From: Acidithiobacillus marinus
Lineage (GTDB): Bacteria; Pseudomonadota; Gammaproteobacteria; Acidithiobacillales; Acidithiobacillaceae
DNA length: 64,000 nucleotides
Direction of reading: 5' to 3'
Assembly (NCBI RefSeq): GCF_002847505.1
Contig: NZ_MXAV01000034.1
Location: 1 to 64,000, forward strand
Both the position numbers and the translations under genes were made by a program. The notes below the pieces were generated by a model. That model had not been told where the DNA came from. It saw nothing but the letters and a program-made list of their open reading frames with translations, and ran no database searches. Below are positions 53,251-63,100 of the stretch, piece by piece; position 1 is the stretch's first letter, and each line of letters opens with the position of its first letter.

Positions 53251-53772
53251 ATGGACCTGAAAAAAATACCGGCGGGTAAATCCTTACCGGACGATATCAA
53301 TGTGGTGATCGAAGTGCCCCAGGGTTCTTCCGTCAAATATGAAATGGACAAGGAAGCCGGTGCGGTATTCGTCGACCGTTTTCTGTTCACGGCCATGCAT
53401 TATCCCCTCAACTACGGATTTATTCCCAACACCCTCTCCGATGATGGCGATCCCACCGATTGTCTGGTCTGGTCTCCCCAGCCGGTAGCTCCCGGTACGG
53501 TCATTCGTGCCCGTCCTGTCGGTGTCCTGATGATGGAAGATGAGCATGGAATTGATGCGAAAATTGTTGCCGTTCCCCACGAAAAAGTCGCAGCGGGTTA
53601 TGCCGACATTCGCGATGTCGAGGATTTACCGGAACACATCCGCCAGCAGATTCGCCACTTTTTTGAGCATTACAAGGATCTTGAGCCCGGTAAGTGGGTG
53701 AAGATGAAAGACTGGGCCAATCTCGCTGAAGCGCGCAAAATTATCGAAGCGGACGTCAAGCGCCACGGATAA
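53251..53772 (+). CDS. ppa: Inorganic pyrophosphatase
   Basis: A 173-residue soluble family I pyrophosphatase that hydrolyses PPi made in biosynthesis. Metal-binding residues lie in [20 protein letters not shown] (residues 51-71 region; D-x-D-P-x-D), and substrate-binding Lys and Tyr residues in [10 protein letters not shown] and [22 protein letters not shown] near residue 140 is conserved. Ribosome site AAGGAG precedes the ATG. It follows kdsB by 21 bases. A hairpin lies after the stop. Confidence 0.96.
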   Translation: MDLKKIPAGKSLPDDINVVIEVPQGSSVKYEMDKEAGAVFVDRFLFTAMHYPLNYGFIPNTLSDDGDPTDCLVWSPQPVAPGTVIRARPVGVLMMEDEHGIDAKIVAVPHEKVAAGYADIRDVEDLPEHIRQQIRHFFEHYKDLEPGKWVKMKDWANLAEARKIIEADVKRHG

Positions 53773-53785
53773 AACTTCACCGCTT

Positions 53786-53810
53786 GCTGCGGGGCTTGCC
53801 GCCCCGCAGC
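53786..53810 (+). terminator. Strong hairpin after ppa, without T-tract
   Basis: GCTGCGGGGC and GCCCCGCAGC form a perfect ten-base stem around TTGCC, 14 bases after the ppa stop. No run of T follows, so it may protect or attenuate the transcript rather than terminate it by itself. Confidence 0.5.
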
Positions 53811-53856
53811 GGAGCAGGCAGACTGTGGGGGTGACTTGCACATGCAGGAGACTCCC

Positions 53857-54240
53857 ATGTCTGCAGCACCATCATTACGGAAGCATCCTGATTCCAGCGT
53901 ACTGAAGAAGGCCTCTCAAGCTTTTTTCCACCCCGATGAACCCCTCTGGCGTCGGGTTCCCAGTCGTGATGAAAACGGTCATCTACTCTCCGACTTCCGT
54001 ATGCTGATTCCCGGGTTACGGGATAAAAGCGGCCTGTGTCAGCAGCATACCTTGCGTATTATCAATGCCGTACTCAAACATTATGACAGCTGGGTCGTGT
54101 TTGCCGACCTGAACCTGCGCACTAACCTGCTCTGGGTGAGTATCCGTCCGCGCCCCGGTCTGACCCTGGAAATTCCTGCAGCGATCAAAACCCTGGTGCC
54201 AGAAGCCTTGTTGCTGGCGCCCTACTGGCGCTCTCCCTGA
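53857..54240 (+). CDS. Hypothetical protein
   Basis: A 127-residue protein that I do not recognise. ATG 53857 is chosen because GGAG lies six bases ahead; an earlier ATG at 53842 overlaps that site. It is soluble, without signal peptide, and has a mixed alpha/beta look: a Ser/Lys-rich N-terminus, then RRVPSRDENGHLLSDFRML, a central helix HTLRIINAVLKHYDSW, and strands VVFADLNLRTNLLWVSIRPRP. The last part resembles small domains of sulfur- and iron-oxidiser genomes that remain unnamed. It stands alone between ppa and the peroxiredoxin gene. Confidence 0.65.
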   Translation: MSAAPSLRKHPDSSVLKKASQAFFHPDEPLWRRVPSRDENGHLLSDFRMLIPGLRDKSGLCQQHTLRIINAVLKHYDSWVVFADLNLRTNLLWVSIRPRPGLTLEIPAAIKTLVPEALLLAPYWRSP

Positions 54241-54312
54241 AGCTGGTCAATAAGAACAACACCTGTGAACTACTATTTAAAACTAGTCTAATTTTTATTA
54301 AAAAAATATCTG

Positions 54313-54341
54313 TTGATATTCTAAATCAGCTTTGGTATAGT
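54313..54341 (+). promoter_or_regulatory. Sigma-70 promoter of the peroxiredoxin gene
   Basis: TTGATA at 54313-54318 and TATAGT at 54336-54341 are spaced by 17 bases. A very AT-rich stretch just upstream (54284-54308) could act as an UP element. Transcription should begin near 54348, about 55 bases before the start codon. Confidence 0.7.
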
Positions 54342-54402
54342 GATTGTGTAGTGAAGATGCGTAGTACCTGACCTTAACCTGAATAGATAGAGGATGAATC
54401 AT

Positions 54403-55059
54403 ATGACCGTTCGTATTAATGATGTTGCTCCGGACTTTACCGTAGATTCCACGGCAGGGAAGCTCAATCTCCATGAATGGATTGGTGATAGTTATGCCAT
54501 TCTTTTCTCTCATCCCCGCGATTTTACCCCGGTCTGTACAACGGAATTTGGTGCGGTAGCTAAACTGGCCCCTGAATTTGCCAAACGCAACACCAAGGTG
54601 ATGGGCGTTTCCGTGGACAGTGTGGAAGAGCACAAAAAATGGAAGCGGGATATTGAAGCCTTCGCGGGCGCGCCGGCGGATTTCCCGATCATTGACGATA
54701 CTTCCCTGGAAGTATCCAAGCTCTACGACATGCTGCCGGCTGATGCTTATCTTCCCGATAGTCGAACTGCAGCCAATACAGCGACGGTGCGTTCCGTGTT
54801 CATTATCGGTCCTGACAAGAAAATACGCCTCACCATGCTGTACCCCATGTCTGTAGGCCGCAATTTTGCGGAAATTCTGCGTGCTCTGGATGCCATTCAG
54901 GCGACGGATGGCGTGCCGATCGCTACTCCCGCCAACTGGGTTCCCGGCGAAGATGTCATCGTGGCCCTGTCCCTGAATGATGATCAGGCCAAGGAAAAGT
55001 TTGGCAATATCGATATCAAACTGCCCTACTTGCGGATGGCCAAGGCCCCAAAAAAGTAA
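54403..55059 (+). CDS. 1-Cys peroxiredoxin (Prx6 type)
   Basis: A 218-residue peroxidase that reduces hydrogen peroxide and organic peroxides. ATG 54403 is used because AGAGG then lies nine bases upstream; ATG 54394 directly abuts that site. The peroxidatic Cys45 is in HPRDFTPVCTTE; it is the only cysteine in the protein, so the 1-Cys mechanism applies and an outside reductant is needed. The Prx6 C-terminal domain is present (MLYPMSVGRNFAEILRALDAIQ and PANWVPGEDVIV). The gene has a strong promoter and its own terminator, suggesting high monocistronic expression. Confidence 0.94.
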   Translation: MTVRINDVAPDFTVDSTAGKLNLHEWIGDSYAILFSHPRDFTPVCTTEFGAVAKLAPEFAKRNTKVMGVSVDSVEEHKKWKRDIEAFAGAPADFPIIDDTSLEVSKLYDMLPADAYLPDSRTAANTATVRSVFIIGPDKKIRLTMLYPMSVGRNFAEILRALDAIQATDGVPIATPANWVPGEDVIVALSLNDDQAKEKFGNIDIKLPYLRMAKAPKK

Positions 55060-55087
55060 GCAATTGATGCCGGATCGTTGATCCAAA

Positions 55088-55125
55088 CCCGTCAGATCTG
55101 AAAGGGCTGACGGGCTTGTTATTTT
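55088..55125 (+). terminator. Intrinsic terminator of the peroxiredoxin gene
   Basis: CCCGTCAG pairs with CTGACGGG across an 11-base loop and is followed by the T-rich tail CTTGTTATTTT. Confidence 0.75.
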
Positions 55126-55178
55126 GGGAGTAGCCTTGCATTTTGATAGGTTTTGTCAGCAGAGGGAGGGTTTCCGTC

Positions 55179-55889
55179 ATGCGTGTTCATGTGTTACAGC
55201 ATGTACCTTTTGAAGGATTGGGAAGCATGGCAACCTGGTTACAGGATCGCAAGGCCCAGGTGACCTGGACGCGCTTTCATGCCGATGAGCGGTTGCCAGC
55301 AGATCCCTCCGCCTTTGATCTGCTCATCATTCTCGGCGGCCCCATGAGTGTGCATGATGCAGTGGACTGCCCCTGGTTGTCTGCGGAAAAGCGCTTCATT
55401 GCCGAAGCCATCCAGGCCGATTTGTCGATTCTCGGCATTTGTCTGGGTGCCCAACTAATTGCCCATGTGTGCGGGGCGCGGGTGTATCCGGCCAGGCAGC
55501 AGGAAATCGGCTGGTTTCCCGTACAGGCAGACAAGAGCGATGCGGATCATTTTCAGTTTCCCAAGCAATTTCTGGCCTTTCATTGGCATGGGGAGACTTT
55601 TGATTTGCCGGCCGGCGCAACCCGATTGGCCCATAGTGCTGCCTGTGAAAATCAGGCCTTTCAGATCGGTAGTCAGGTGATCGGCTTGCAATTTCATCTG
55701 GAAAGTACGGCCACTACCATTGCCGCCCTGATCCAGCATGCTGCCGACGAAATCATCCCGAATCAACCGGGTATTCAAAGCCCTGCAGAGATGCTGGAGG
55801 CAGTGGCTGACGCCTATGCGGACATCCATGCCCAAGTGCAGCGTGTGCTGGATTTTCTCAGCACTCAGGTACCACAGAAGGTCTTGTAA
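55179..55889 (+). CDS. Class I glutamine amidotransferase-like protein
   Basis: A 236-residue protein of the GMP-synthase-like amidotransferase family. ATG 55179 is chosen because GGGAGGG stands upstream and the family begins MRVHVLQHVPFEGLGSM. The nucleophile elbow LGICLGAQLIA near residue 88 holds the active Cys, and the His-Glu pair lies in GLQFHLES near residue 172. GGPMSVHD supplies the oxyanion loop. It has no synthetase domain; such free-standing proteins may hydrolyse gamma-glutamyl compounds. Its 3' end overlaps the convergent selO gene by 25 bases. Confidence 0.88.
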   Translation: MRVHVLQHVPFEGLGSMATWLQDRKAQVTWTRFHADERLPADPSAFDLLIILGGPMSVHDAVDCPWLSAEKRFIAEAIQADLSILGICLGAQLIAHVCGARVYPARQQEIGWFPVQADKSDADHFQFPKQFLAFHWHGETFDLPAGATRLAHSAACENQAFQIGSQVIGLQFHLESTATTIAALIQHAADEIIPNQPGIQSPAEMLEAVADAYADIHAQVQRVLDFLSTQVPQKVL

Positions 55890-57340
55890 ACCCCGAAGCT
55901 TTCGGGCGCTGGCTGGGCGTAGCTTTCCAGTCCCGGGCGTTCATTGAAGGGTTCGGCAAGCACGTCCAGAAGGCGCTGAAAGAGACCCAGATCGCCTTGC
56001 TGGGTGGCCGCTTGCAGGGCTTCCTCGACTTTATGATTGCGCGGGATATATACGGGATTCACCTGATCCATGCGAGCGGCCCGTTCGGTGGCTGGCATGG
56101 GCTCACGAGCTAGTCGTTCCTGCCAGCGTTGCAACCAAGGGTCAGCCGCAGCGGGTACATCAAACTGACTGCGCAGGGCCGCAGGATTACCCAGAACGAC
56201 TGTCGAGAGACTGCGGAAAGCCCGGGTGAAATCCACCGAGTTCTCTTCCAGGGCCGTCAGCCATTGCTGGGCCAGATCCTGATCCTGGTCTTCGTTTGTG
56301 ATCAAGCCCAGTTTGGTACGCATGCCCTGTAGCCAATACGCGGTATATTGCCGGGGAAATTGGTTGATGGCTTCGGTCAGCAGGGCAATGGCTGTTTCAC
56401 TGTCTGGATCCACCAGTTCCACCAGTGTTTCGGCAAAGCGGGTCAGGTTCCATTGCGCAATCAGCGGCTGATTACCGTAGGCGTAGCGCCCCTGACTGTC
56501 AATGGAACTGAATACGGTGGCAGGATCATAGCGATCCATGAACGCGCAGGGACCATAGTCGATGGTTTCTCCGGCAATGCTCATGTTATCGGTGTTCATC
56601 ACCCCATGAATGAAACCTGCCAGCATCCAGCGCGCCAGTAACGCCGCCTGGCGTTCCGCTACCGCCTGAAAGAGCGCAAGATAGGGATTGCTGGTGTGCT
56701 GAGCGTCCGGGTAGTGACGGGCAAGGGTATAGTCGGTCAGTTTGCGGACCTTGTCCCGATCATCGCGCAGGGCAAAAAACTGGAAAGTACCGACGCGGAT
56801 ATGGCTGGCGGCTATTCTGGTCAAAATAGCGCCAGGCTGGGGTGTGTCGCGGTGAATGATCTCCCCGGTACTGACCGCAGCCAGGGCGCGGGTGGTGGGG
56901 ATACCGAGGGCGTGCATGGCTTCCCCCAGCAGATATTCTCGCAACACGGGTCCGAGGGCTGCCTTGCCGTCGCCGCCTCGGGAAAAGGGGGTACGTCCCG
57001 AACCCTTGAGTTGCAGATCCCAGCGCTTCCCGTCGGGAGCCAGAATTTCGCCCAGCAGCAAGGCCCGACCATCTCCCAGTTGCGGAGACAAATGACCGAA
57101 TTGATGACCCGCATAGGCCTGGGCCAGGGGTTCCGCGCCTTCGGGAAGGATGTTACCGGAAAAAATGGCCGCACCCCGCTCCGTTTCCAATGCAGCAATA
57201 TCTAGTCCCAGCGCCGTGGCCAGAGGATGATTGAGCATCAATAAGCGGGGGGAGGGTACAGTTGCCGCTTGCCAGGGGGCGAAAAAGCCCTCCAGCTTGC
57301 GGACGTAGCTGTTGTCAAAATGAAACCCGCAAGCGTCCAT
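55865..57340 (-). CDS. selO: Protein adenylyltransferase SelO (YdiU)
   Basis: A 491-residue pseudokinase-fold enzyme that transfers AMP from ATP to protein Ser, Thr or Tyr residues, linked to redox stress. Family blocks are AQAYAGHQFGHLSPQLGDGRALLLGE near residue 75, the nucleotide loop LKGSGRTPFSRGGDGKAALGPVLREYLLGEAMHALG near residues 110-146, and the metal-site segment HGVMNTDNMSIAGETIDYGPCAFMD near residue 240. Bacterial SelO is about 480 residues. The C terminus ends CGT; no selenocysteine signal. It lies two bases downstream of clpA in the same direction. Confidence 0.94.
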   Translation of the reverse strand: MDACGFHFDNSYVRKLEGFFAPWQAATVPSPRLLMLNHPLATALGLDIAALETERGAAIFSGNILPEGAEPLAQAYAGHQFGHLSPQLGDGRALLLGEILAPDGKRWDLQLKGSGRTPFSRGGDGKAALGPVLREYLLGEAMHALGIPTTRALAAVSTGEIIHRDTPQPGAILTRIAASHIRVGTFQFFALRDDRDKVRKLTDYTLARHYPDAQHTSNPYLALFQAVAERQAALLARWMLAGFIHGVMNTDNMSIAGETIDYGPCAFMDRYDPATVFSSIDSQGRYAYGNQPLIAQWNLTRFAETLVELVDPDSETAIALLTEAINQFPRQYTAYWLQGMRTKLGLITNEDQDQDLAQQWLTALEENSVDFTRAFRSLSTVVLGNPAALRSQFDVPAAADPWLQRWQERLAREPMPATERAARMDQVNPVYIPRNHKVEEALQAATQQGDLGLFQRLLDVLAEPFNERPGLESYAQPAPESFGVYKTFCGT

Positions 57341-57342
57341 AC

Positions 57343-59601
57343 TTATTCCGCAGACACTGCTTCGGGGATCTGCAGTGTGACTGCACCCTCTTCCAGGGTG
57401 GCGGTAATCCGTGTGCCTTTGGGCAGATCCCCGAAAAGAATATGTTCCGCCAGGGGTTTTTTGAGATGTTCCTGAATGACCCGGGCCATGGGCCGGGCTC
57501 CCATCTGCGGATCATAGCCCTTGTCAGCCAGCCACTGGCGGAGTTCGGGGCTGATTTCGAGGCTGTAGCCCTTGCCGAGTAACTGTTCATCCAGCTCCAT
57601 GATGAACTTGTCGACTACATGCAGGATGTTTTCCCGGGACAAGGCGCTGAAGGGAACGACGGCATCCAGACGGTTGCGAAATTCCGGTGAGAATATCCGC
57701 CGGATGGTTTCCATTTCCTGACCGCCTTCCTTTTCAGCGGGTTTCATGAAGCCAATACTGGCCTTGTTCCGGGATTCCGCGCCGGCATTGGTGGTCATAA
57801 TCAGCACGACATGGCGGAAATCCACGGAGCGGCCCCCGGCATCGGTCAGTTTGCCGTGATCCATGACCTGCAGCAGGACATTGAAAATATCCGGGTGGGC
57901 TTTTTCGATTTCATCGAGGAGCAGCACCGAATGGGGATTACGGCTGACGGCCTCGGTCAGCTGTCCGGCCTGATCATGTCCTACATAGCCGGGAGGAGCG
58001 CCAATCAGGCGGGATACCGTATGGCGTTCCATGTATTCGCTCATATCGAAGCGTAACAGGGGTATCCCCAGCAAGCTGGCCAATTGCCGGCTGAGTTCGG
58101 TTTTGCCGACACCGGTGGGTCCGGAAAACAGGAAGGTCCCCACCGGCTTTTCATGATGGCGGAGTCCGGCCCGAGCCATTTTGATGGCGGAGGAAAGCTC
58201 CTGAATGGCCTTCTCCTGGCCATAAATCACCAGACCCAAATCTCTTTCCAGATTTTTCAGGGCCTGCCGGTCATCCAGGGAGACTTTTTTGCCGGGAATT
58301 CGGACAACTCTCGCCACCATTTCTTCAATGTCATGAATGCCAATACTTTTTTTCCGCTTGGAGGGCGGTAGCAAAGCCTGGGCTGCACCTACCTCGTCAA
58401 TAAGATCAATGGCCTTGTCCGGCAGGTGGCGGTCATGAATATGTTTCACCGAAAGTTCCACGGCGGCGCGCAGGGCGGTGTCGGTGTAACGCAAATGGTG
58501 ATGCTGCTCAAATTGACTTTTCAGACCGCGCAGAATCTGCACCGATTCTTCCTGGGAAGGTTCAGGAACATCTATTTTCTGGAAGCGCCGGGTGAGGGCG
58601 CGATCTTTTTCGAAATACTGGCGAAATTCCTGGTAGGTGGTAGCGCCAATACACTTGAGTTCGCCAGAGGCCAGCGCCGGTTTAAGCAGATTGGAGGCAT
58701 CCATGGCACCGCCGGAGGCAGCACCAGCACCAATCAGGGTATGGATTTCGTCAATGAAAAGAATGCTGCCCGGCTGCTTGCGCAGGGCTTTCAAGACGGC
58801 CTTGAGGCGCTCCTCAAAGTCGCCACGATAGCGTGAACCGGCTATCAGGGCACCCAGATCGAGGGCGTAAATGGTCACGTCTTCCAGCAACTCCGGAACT
58901 TTTCCGGCGACAATGGCGCGGGCAATACCTTCGACGATGGCGGTTTTACCCACTCCGGGTTCGCCGACAAACAAGGGATTATTTTTGCGACGCCGTGCCA
59001 GTACCTGCAAAGCCCGGATGACTTCATCCTGGCGCCCGATCAGCGGGTCAAGACGTCCGGCTCTGGCCATGGCATTCAGGTTGCGGGCATAGGCTTGCAG
59101 GGGATCCTTGCTGTTTCCCTTTTTTTCGGTGTTGCCTTCGATTTCCTCTTCTTCCTCGTCCATGGCTTCATCCTTGCGCAGGCCGTGCGCCAGATAGTTG
59201 ACAACGTCCAGTCGGGTCACATGTTCTTTCTGCAGGAAGTACACCGCATGGGATTCGCGCTCGGCAAACATGGCAACAATCACATTGGCACCGGATACGG
59301 CTTCTTTGCCCGCAGACTGAACGTGATAAAGCGCGCGCTGAATGACGCGCTGAAAGCCTACCGAGGGTTGAGTGTTGACGGTGCCAGCGGGACCCATGGC
59401 CGGTACCTTGCGCTCCAGAAAATTCTGCAATTCCATGGAAAGATGGACGGTATTTCCGCCACACGCCCGCAGAACCTCCTGGCCTTCCGGATTGTCGAGC
59501 AGAGCCAGCAGCAAATGTTCTACCGATGCATATTCATGGCCGTACTGTCGGGCAATCTGAAATGCCTGATTGATGGATTTTTCCAACGCCTTGTCGATCA
59601 T
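57343..59601 (-). CDS. clpA: ATP-dependent Clp protease, ATPase subunit ClpA
   Basis: A 752-residue AAA+ unfoldase feeding proteins to ClpP. N-terminal ClpN repeat domain at residues 1-145, first ATPase with [13 protein letters not shown] near residue 215 and Walker [11 protein letters not shown] near 285, second ATPase with [10 protein letters not shown] near residue 495 and [11 protein letters not shown] near 565. The ClpP-binding IGF/L loop region is near residue 615 (SIGFM). The acidic linker after residue 145 is typical for ClpA rather than ClpB or ClpC. clpS lies five bases upstream. Confidence 0.96.
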   Translation of the reverse strand: MIDKALEKSINQAFQIARQYGHEYASVEHLLLALLDNPEGQEVLRACGGNTVHLSMELQNFLERKVPAMGPAGTVNTQPSVGFQRVIQRALYHVQSAGKEAVSGANVIVAMFAERESHAVYFLQKEHVTRLDVVNYLAHGLRKDEAMDEEEEEIEGNTEKKGNSKDPLQAYARNLNAMARAGRLDPLIGRQDEVIRALQVLARRRKNNPLFVGEPGVGKTAIVEGIARAIVAGKVPELLEDVTIYALDLGALIAGSRYRGDFEERLKAVLKALRKQPGSILFIDEIHTLIGAGAASGGAMDASNLLKPALASGELKCIGATTYQEFRQYFEKDRALTRRFQKIDVPEPSQEESVQILRGLKSQFEQHHHLRYTDTALRAAVELSVKHIHDRHLPDKAIDLIDEVGAAQALLPPSKRKKSIGIHDIEEMVARVVRIPGKKVSLDDRQALKNLERDLGLVIYGQEKAIQELSSAIKMARAGLRHHEKPVGTFLFSGPTGVGKTELSRQLASLLGIPLLRFDMSEYMERHTVSRLIGAPPGYVGHDQAGQLTEAVSRNPHSVLLLDEIEKAHPDIFNVLLQVMDHGKLTDAGGRSVDFRHVVLIMTTNAGAESRNKASIGFMKPAEKEGGQEMETIRRIFSPEFRNRLDAVVPFSALSRENILHVVDKFIMELDEQLLGKGYSLEISPELRQWLADKGYDPQMGARPMARVIQEHLKKPLAEHILFGDLPKGTRITATLEEGAVTLQIPEAVSAE

Positions 59602-59606
59602 CGGTA

Positions 59607-59915
59607 TTACTCCTTTTCCATGACACAGCGGAGTGGATGCTGGTGCTGTCGGGCATCTGCGGTCACCAGCGCGACCTTGGTCTCAGCCAGGTCGTAGGGG
59701 AAAACTCCGCAGAGTCCTTTACCTTGATGATGAACAGACATCATCACCGCAACCGCTTCAGAGTGGGGCTTGTGAAAGTAGGTTTCGAGAATATGAACGA
59801 CGTAATCCATAGGTGTGAAATCGTCATTCATCAGCAAGACCTTGTACATTCTTGGCTCTTCCGTTTTCGGCTCTCGCTCCAGAATGGTACTGCGGCGTTG
59901 CTGCGTTTTACTCAT
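59607..59915 (-). CDS. clpS: ClpA adaptor protein ClpS
   Basis: A 102-residue adaptor that delivers N-end-rule substrates to ClpA. ATG 59915 is chosen over further upstream starts since GGGGA precedes it and the family length is about 105. Signatures are MYKVLLMNDDFTPMDYVVHIL near residue 23, with the Asn-Asp pair that binds the N-degron, and the conserved GKGLCGVFPYDLAETK near residue 65. The pairing with clpA is the standard arrangement. Confidence 0.95.
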   Translation of the reverse strand: MSKTQQRRSTILEREPKTEEPRMYKVLLMNDDFTPMDYVVHILETYFHKPHSEAVAVMMSVHHQGKGLCGVFPYDLAETKVALVTADARQHQHPLRCVMEKE

Positions 59916-60038
59916 TTCCCCAGGCCCCCTGATCTCTGTGTACCCTGCTTCCCATTGTGGCGTCTGCCCCGACTGCTGGCAAGGCGCAGATCGCCCGGAA
60001 AGCTCCGACACCTATCAGCATATGGGGATACATTAGGA

Positions 60039-60070
60039 CAAAAAAAAGCGCCGGGAATGACCCCGGCGCT
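60039..60070 (-). terminator. Intrinsic terminator of the parvulin gene
   Basis: On the minus strand AGCGCCGGGG and its complement CCCGGCGCT enclose a short loop and are followed by eight T residues, 20 bases after the stop. Confidence 0.9.
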
Positions 60071-60089
60071 GGATGGGTTGATAACGCTT

Positions 60090-60866
60090 TTATTTGGTGA
60101 TGTCGATTTTTGCCTTGCTACGCAAATTTGACACGAACTTGGCGGCTTCCTGCTGCGAAAGCTGCGCCTTGATACGATCTTTCATAGCGCTGAGAGGGGG
60201 AGGGGTCAAAGCCTTGGTCTTCTGGACTTCGATAATATGATAGCCAAACTGGGTTTGTACCGGGCCTATGGGCTTGCCAATGGGGGCCGTTTCAATGGCC
60301 TGGGCAAAGGGCGGCACCACCATTCCGGGCACAATCCAGCCAAGCTCGCCACCATGGGCAGCGCTGGCCTTGTCGATGGAGTCTTTTTCCGCCAAGGTGG
60401 AGAATTTCTTGCCGGCCTTGAGTTCTGCCAGAATTTTTTCGGCCTCAGGCTTGGTTTTCACCAGAATGTGGCGAACCTCATATTCTTTTTTACCCATGGC
60501 CGCAACAAACTTGTTATAAGCCGCCTGGATATCTGATTCGGGAACCGGATGCTCCTGCACATATTGGTCCACTGCCGCATCGGCGAGAATCTGGCGCTTG
60601 GCCATGGCCAGACGTTCCTTGACATCAGGAGACTGGCCCAGATTGTGGCTGGTCGCATACTGAGACAGTACTTCCATATTGACCAGATTCTGCACGACCT
60701 GCTCGTGGGCATTGGGCTCTTTGGCCAAGGCTGGACTCATGGACATGATAGCCTGGACTTCACTATTGTCGATGGGAGTCCCATTGACCGTGGCTACGGG
60801 AGCAGCAAAAGCAGGGATGGCAAAGGCGCTGACAGTGGCAGCAAGAATGACCGCACGAAGTTTCAT
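60090..60866 (-). CDS. Parvulin-type peptidyl-prolyl isomerase, exported
   Basis: A 258-residue periplasmic folding catalyst. The signal peptide MKLRAVILAATVSAFAIPAFA is followed by Ala-Ala cleavage near residue 22. A SurA/PrsA-like helical chaperone segment spans residues 30-125, and the parvulin domain lies at about 128-220 (EVRHILVKTKPEAEKILAEL, then GGELGWIVPGMVVPPFAQAI and QFGYHIIEVQ). It resembles PpiD/PrsA-like lone isomerases rather than full SurA. It is monocistronic, with a strong terminator. Confidence 0.93.
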   Translation of the reverse strand: MKLRAVILAATVSAFAIPAFAAPVATVNGTPIDNSEVQAIMSMSPALAKEPNAHEQVVQNLVNMEVLSQYATSHNLGQSPDVKERLAMAKRQILADAAVDQYVQEHPVPESDIQAAYNKFVAAMGKKEYEVRHILVKTKPEAEKILAELKAGKKFSTLAEKDSIDKASAAHGGELGWIVPGMVVPPFAQAIETAPIGKPIGPVQTQFGYHIIEVQKTKALTPPPLSAMKDRIKAQLSQQEAAKFVSNLRSKAKIDITK

Positions 60867-60929
60867 AAATATTCCTTCAGGTTAAGTGATGCTCCCCTAT
60901 TATCCATAGTCACAGAAAAAGGGAAAGTC

Positions 60930-61493
60930 TCAGTAGGTACTGCGTTGCAGTGGAATTTCTGTTTCCTGTCTTTTTTCAGGTCCCAGAAGGATCTCCACCA
61001 GGGTAAGCGCAAAATCCATAGCCGTGCCGGGTCCACGTGAGGTGATCAGGGGACCATCGACGACTACGGCGGAGTTTTCATAGTGATACTGGCGGCTAAG
61101 CGGGTCCAGTACGCCGGGGTAGGCCGTCACATGCCGGTTGTCCAGCAGCTGCTGGCGGGCCAGAAGGCCCGGTGCAGCACAAAGAGCAGCAATCAGGGCA
61201 CCTCGCCGGGTTCGTTGTTGCAGTGAGGCTAACAAGGGTGCATGCTTTTCCAGATTTTCCACACCCCCCATGCCCCCCGGCAAGATAATCAAATCGTAAT
61301 CTGTTTCATGGATATTCTCCCAGGTCTGATCCGGGAGCAGGGACAGTCCCCGCCCGCCGGTAACCGGCCCGGGAGCAAGGCCAGCAAGCACCACCTGACA
61401 GCCAGCGCGGCGCAGAATATCGCTACAAATGACCACTTCCATGTCTTCAAAACCCGCTGCTACGGGGATGAGTATCTGCTTGGCTGAAGACAT
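60930..61493 (-). CDS. DJ-1/PfpI family protein (YajL-like)
   Basis: A 187-residue protein of the DJ-1 superfamily. The conserved Glu near residue 17 is in GFEDMEVV, the nucleophile elbow ALCAAPGLL near residue 104 contains the redox-active Cys, and the block LPGGMGGVENL near residue 72 and VDGPLITSRGPGTAMDFAL near residue 147 define the YajL/ThiJ group. Members act as protein deglycases or chaperones against carbonyl and oxidative stress; which activity applies is debated. Alone between two exported-protein genes. Confidence 0.92.
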   Translation of the reverse strand: MSSAKQILIPVAAGFEDMEVVICSDILRRAGCQVVLAGLAPGPVTGGRGLSLLPDQTWENIHETDYDLIILPGGMGGVENLEKHAPLLASLQQRTRRGALIAALCAAPGLLARQQLLDNRHVTAYPGVLDPLSRQYHYENSAVVVDGPLITSRGPGTAMDFALTLVEILLGPEKRQETEIPLQRSTY

Positions 61494-61596
61494 TAGCGGA
61501 TTACCCCGTGAATCTCTGTGCTAACCATCTGTCACCACTTCCATTGCAAAATTTCCGAAAACTTTGACCCGTTTTTCACGAGATTTATCCCGGGCA

Positions 61597-63042
61597 CTAC
61601 TGACTCGCCGCCAAGGCCAAGGGAATGACTTCCTGGGCACTATGACCATGCACATCCACCGGAACCGCTTTATTTTCGAGAATGCGCAATGCCTCACGCA
61701 ATACCGTATCTTTTTCCAGATTCGGTTTGCGAATACTGGACGCGGCTATGGCATCCTCCTGGCTTGTGGCGCTGCTGGTCTGGGCCGTGGCAAGAGCCGG
61801 TTTGGCAGGTGCTGTGCTGATGATGTACTGGGGTTTTACCTGACTGCAGGCATCCGGAGCCTTGAGTACGCCTTTTAATTCTGATTCCTTGAGGAGGTCT
61901 TCATCCAGTGCCCGTAATTGCGGATTGGCTGGCTGAATTTCCACATTGGGAACAATCCCCTGGCTTTGAATGGAGCAACCTGCCGGGGTGTAATAAAGGG
62001 CCGTCGTGAGCTTCAGTGCTCCGCCATTGCTCAGAGGAATAACGGTCTGCACGGAACCCTTGCCAAAACTGCGTTGGCCCATGATGAGGGCACGATGATC
62101 GTCCTTGAGCGCACCAGTCACAATTTCGGCGGCAGAGGCCGAGCCGCCGTTGATGAGCACGATCATGGGTGCACCGTGCAGATAATCGGGACCATGGGCG
62201 CTAAAGCGCATATCACTGTCGGGAGTCCGGCCCTTGGTATAGACAATCAGGCCCTTGTTCAGGAAGGTATCGGCGGTTTCGACACCGGCGCCCAAAACGC
62301 CCCCCGGATTGTTGCGTAAATCCAGAATCAGACCCTTCAGATGCCCCTGGGCTTCCTTCTCGAGTTTTTCCACGGCCTTGCGGGTTTCCCGGCCGGTATT
62401 TTCCTGGAACTGGCTGATGCGAATATAGCCATAGCCCGGAGCCAGCATGGCGGAACGGACACTTTGCACCTTGATGATGGCCCGGGTGAGGGTCAGATGG
62501 AGAGGCTGGTTCTGGTGGGGACGCAGAATGGTCAGAGTCACTTGGGTACCCGGTTTGCCCCGCATCATGTCGACGGTTTTCTGCAAGCCAATGCCTTGTA
62601 GGGCTTTACCATCGATTTTGATAATCAGATCCCCGGGTTCTATGCCGGCCTTGGCAGCCGGAGTGCCATCAATGGGTGCTACGACCTTGAGAATCCCGTG
62701 ATCTCCCGTGACTTCAATTCCCAGACCACCGAACTTACCATCAGTGATTACCTGCATTTCCTTGAATTCCTTGGGCGTCAGGTAAGCTGAGTGGGGATCC
62801 AGCGCACTGACCATACCACTGATGGCACCGTCCATAAGTTTTTTGTCTGAAGTCGTGTCCACATAATTGGATTTGACGATGGCAAAAACCTGACTGAGGG
62901 TCTGGATTTGTTGCAGGGGGACTGGGCTCTGCTCTGTAGCCGCCAGCGTATTTCCCGCATAGATACAACCCAGTACCAACAGAACGCTGAATCTGAGCCA
63001 GTGACCAGAGGGGCGGGATAAAATGTGGCGCAGCGGGATCAT
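61597..63042 (-). CDS. C-terminal processing protease CtpA (S41)
   Basis: A 481-residue exported serine protease. ATG 63042 is chosen because the signal peptide then begins MIPLRHILSRPSGHWLRFS with a hydrophobic core SVLLVLGCIYAG and cleavage at LAA. A PDZ domain lies at about residues 100-185 (GGLGIEVTGDHGILKVVAPIDG). The catalytic Ser is in NGGSASAAEIVTGAL near residue 300 and the Lys in SFGKGSVQT near residue 325. It degrades or trims envelope proteins, commonly peptidoglycan hydrolases; the neighbouring envC-type gene fits that. C-terminal Ala/Ser-rich tail is longer than usual. Confidence 0.94.
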   Translation of the reverse strand: MIPLRHILSRPSGHWLRFSVLLVLGCIYAGNTLAATEQSPVPLQQIQTLSQVFAIVKSNYVDTTSDKKLMDGAISGMVSALDPHSAYLTPKEFKEMQVITDGKFGGLGIEVTGDHGILKVVAPIDGTPAAKAGIEPGDLIIKIDGKALQGIGLQKTVDMMRGKPGTQVTLTILRPHQNQPLHLTLTRAIIKVQSVRSAMLAPGYGYIRISQFQENTGRETRKAVEKLEKEAQGHLKGLILDLRNNPGGVLGAGVETADTFLNKGLIVYTKGRTPDSDMRFSAHGPDYLHGAPMIVLINGGSASAAEIVTGALKDDHRALIMGQRSFGKGSVQTVIPLSNGGALKLTTALYYTPAGCSIQSQGIVPNVEIQPANPQLRALDEDLLKESELKGVLKAPDACSQVKPQYIISTAPAKPALATAQTSSATSQEDAIAASSIRKPNLEKDTVLREALRILENKAVPVDVHGHSAQEVIPLALAASQ

Positions 63043-63100
63043 GATGATTGTCTCCAGAAAACAGGCTGTCGGTTTCCGAAACGGCGTGGCCAGGTCGGAA

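Noticed and set aside
53786-53810. Hairpin after ppa as a standard terminator
   Set aside because: Stem is perfect but no T-tract follows; kept only as a hairpin with modest confidence.
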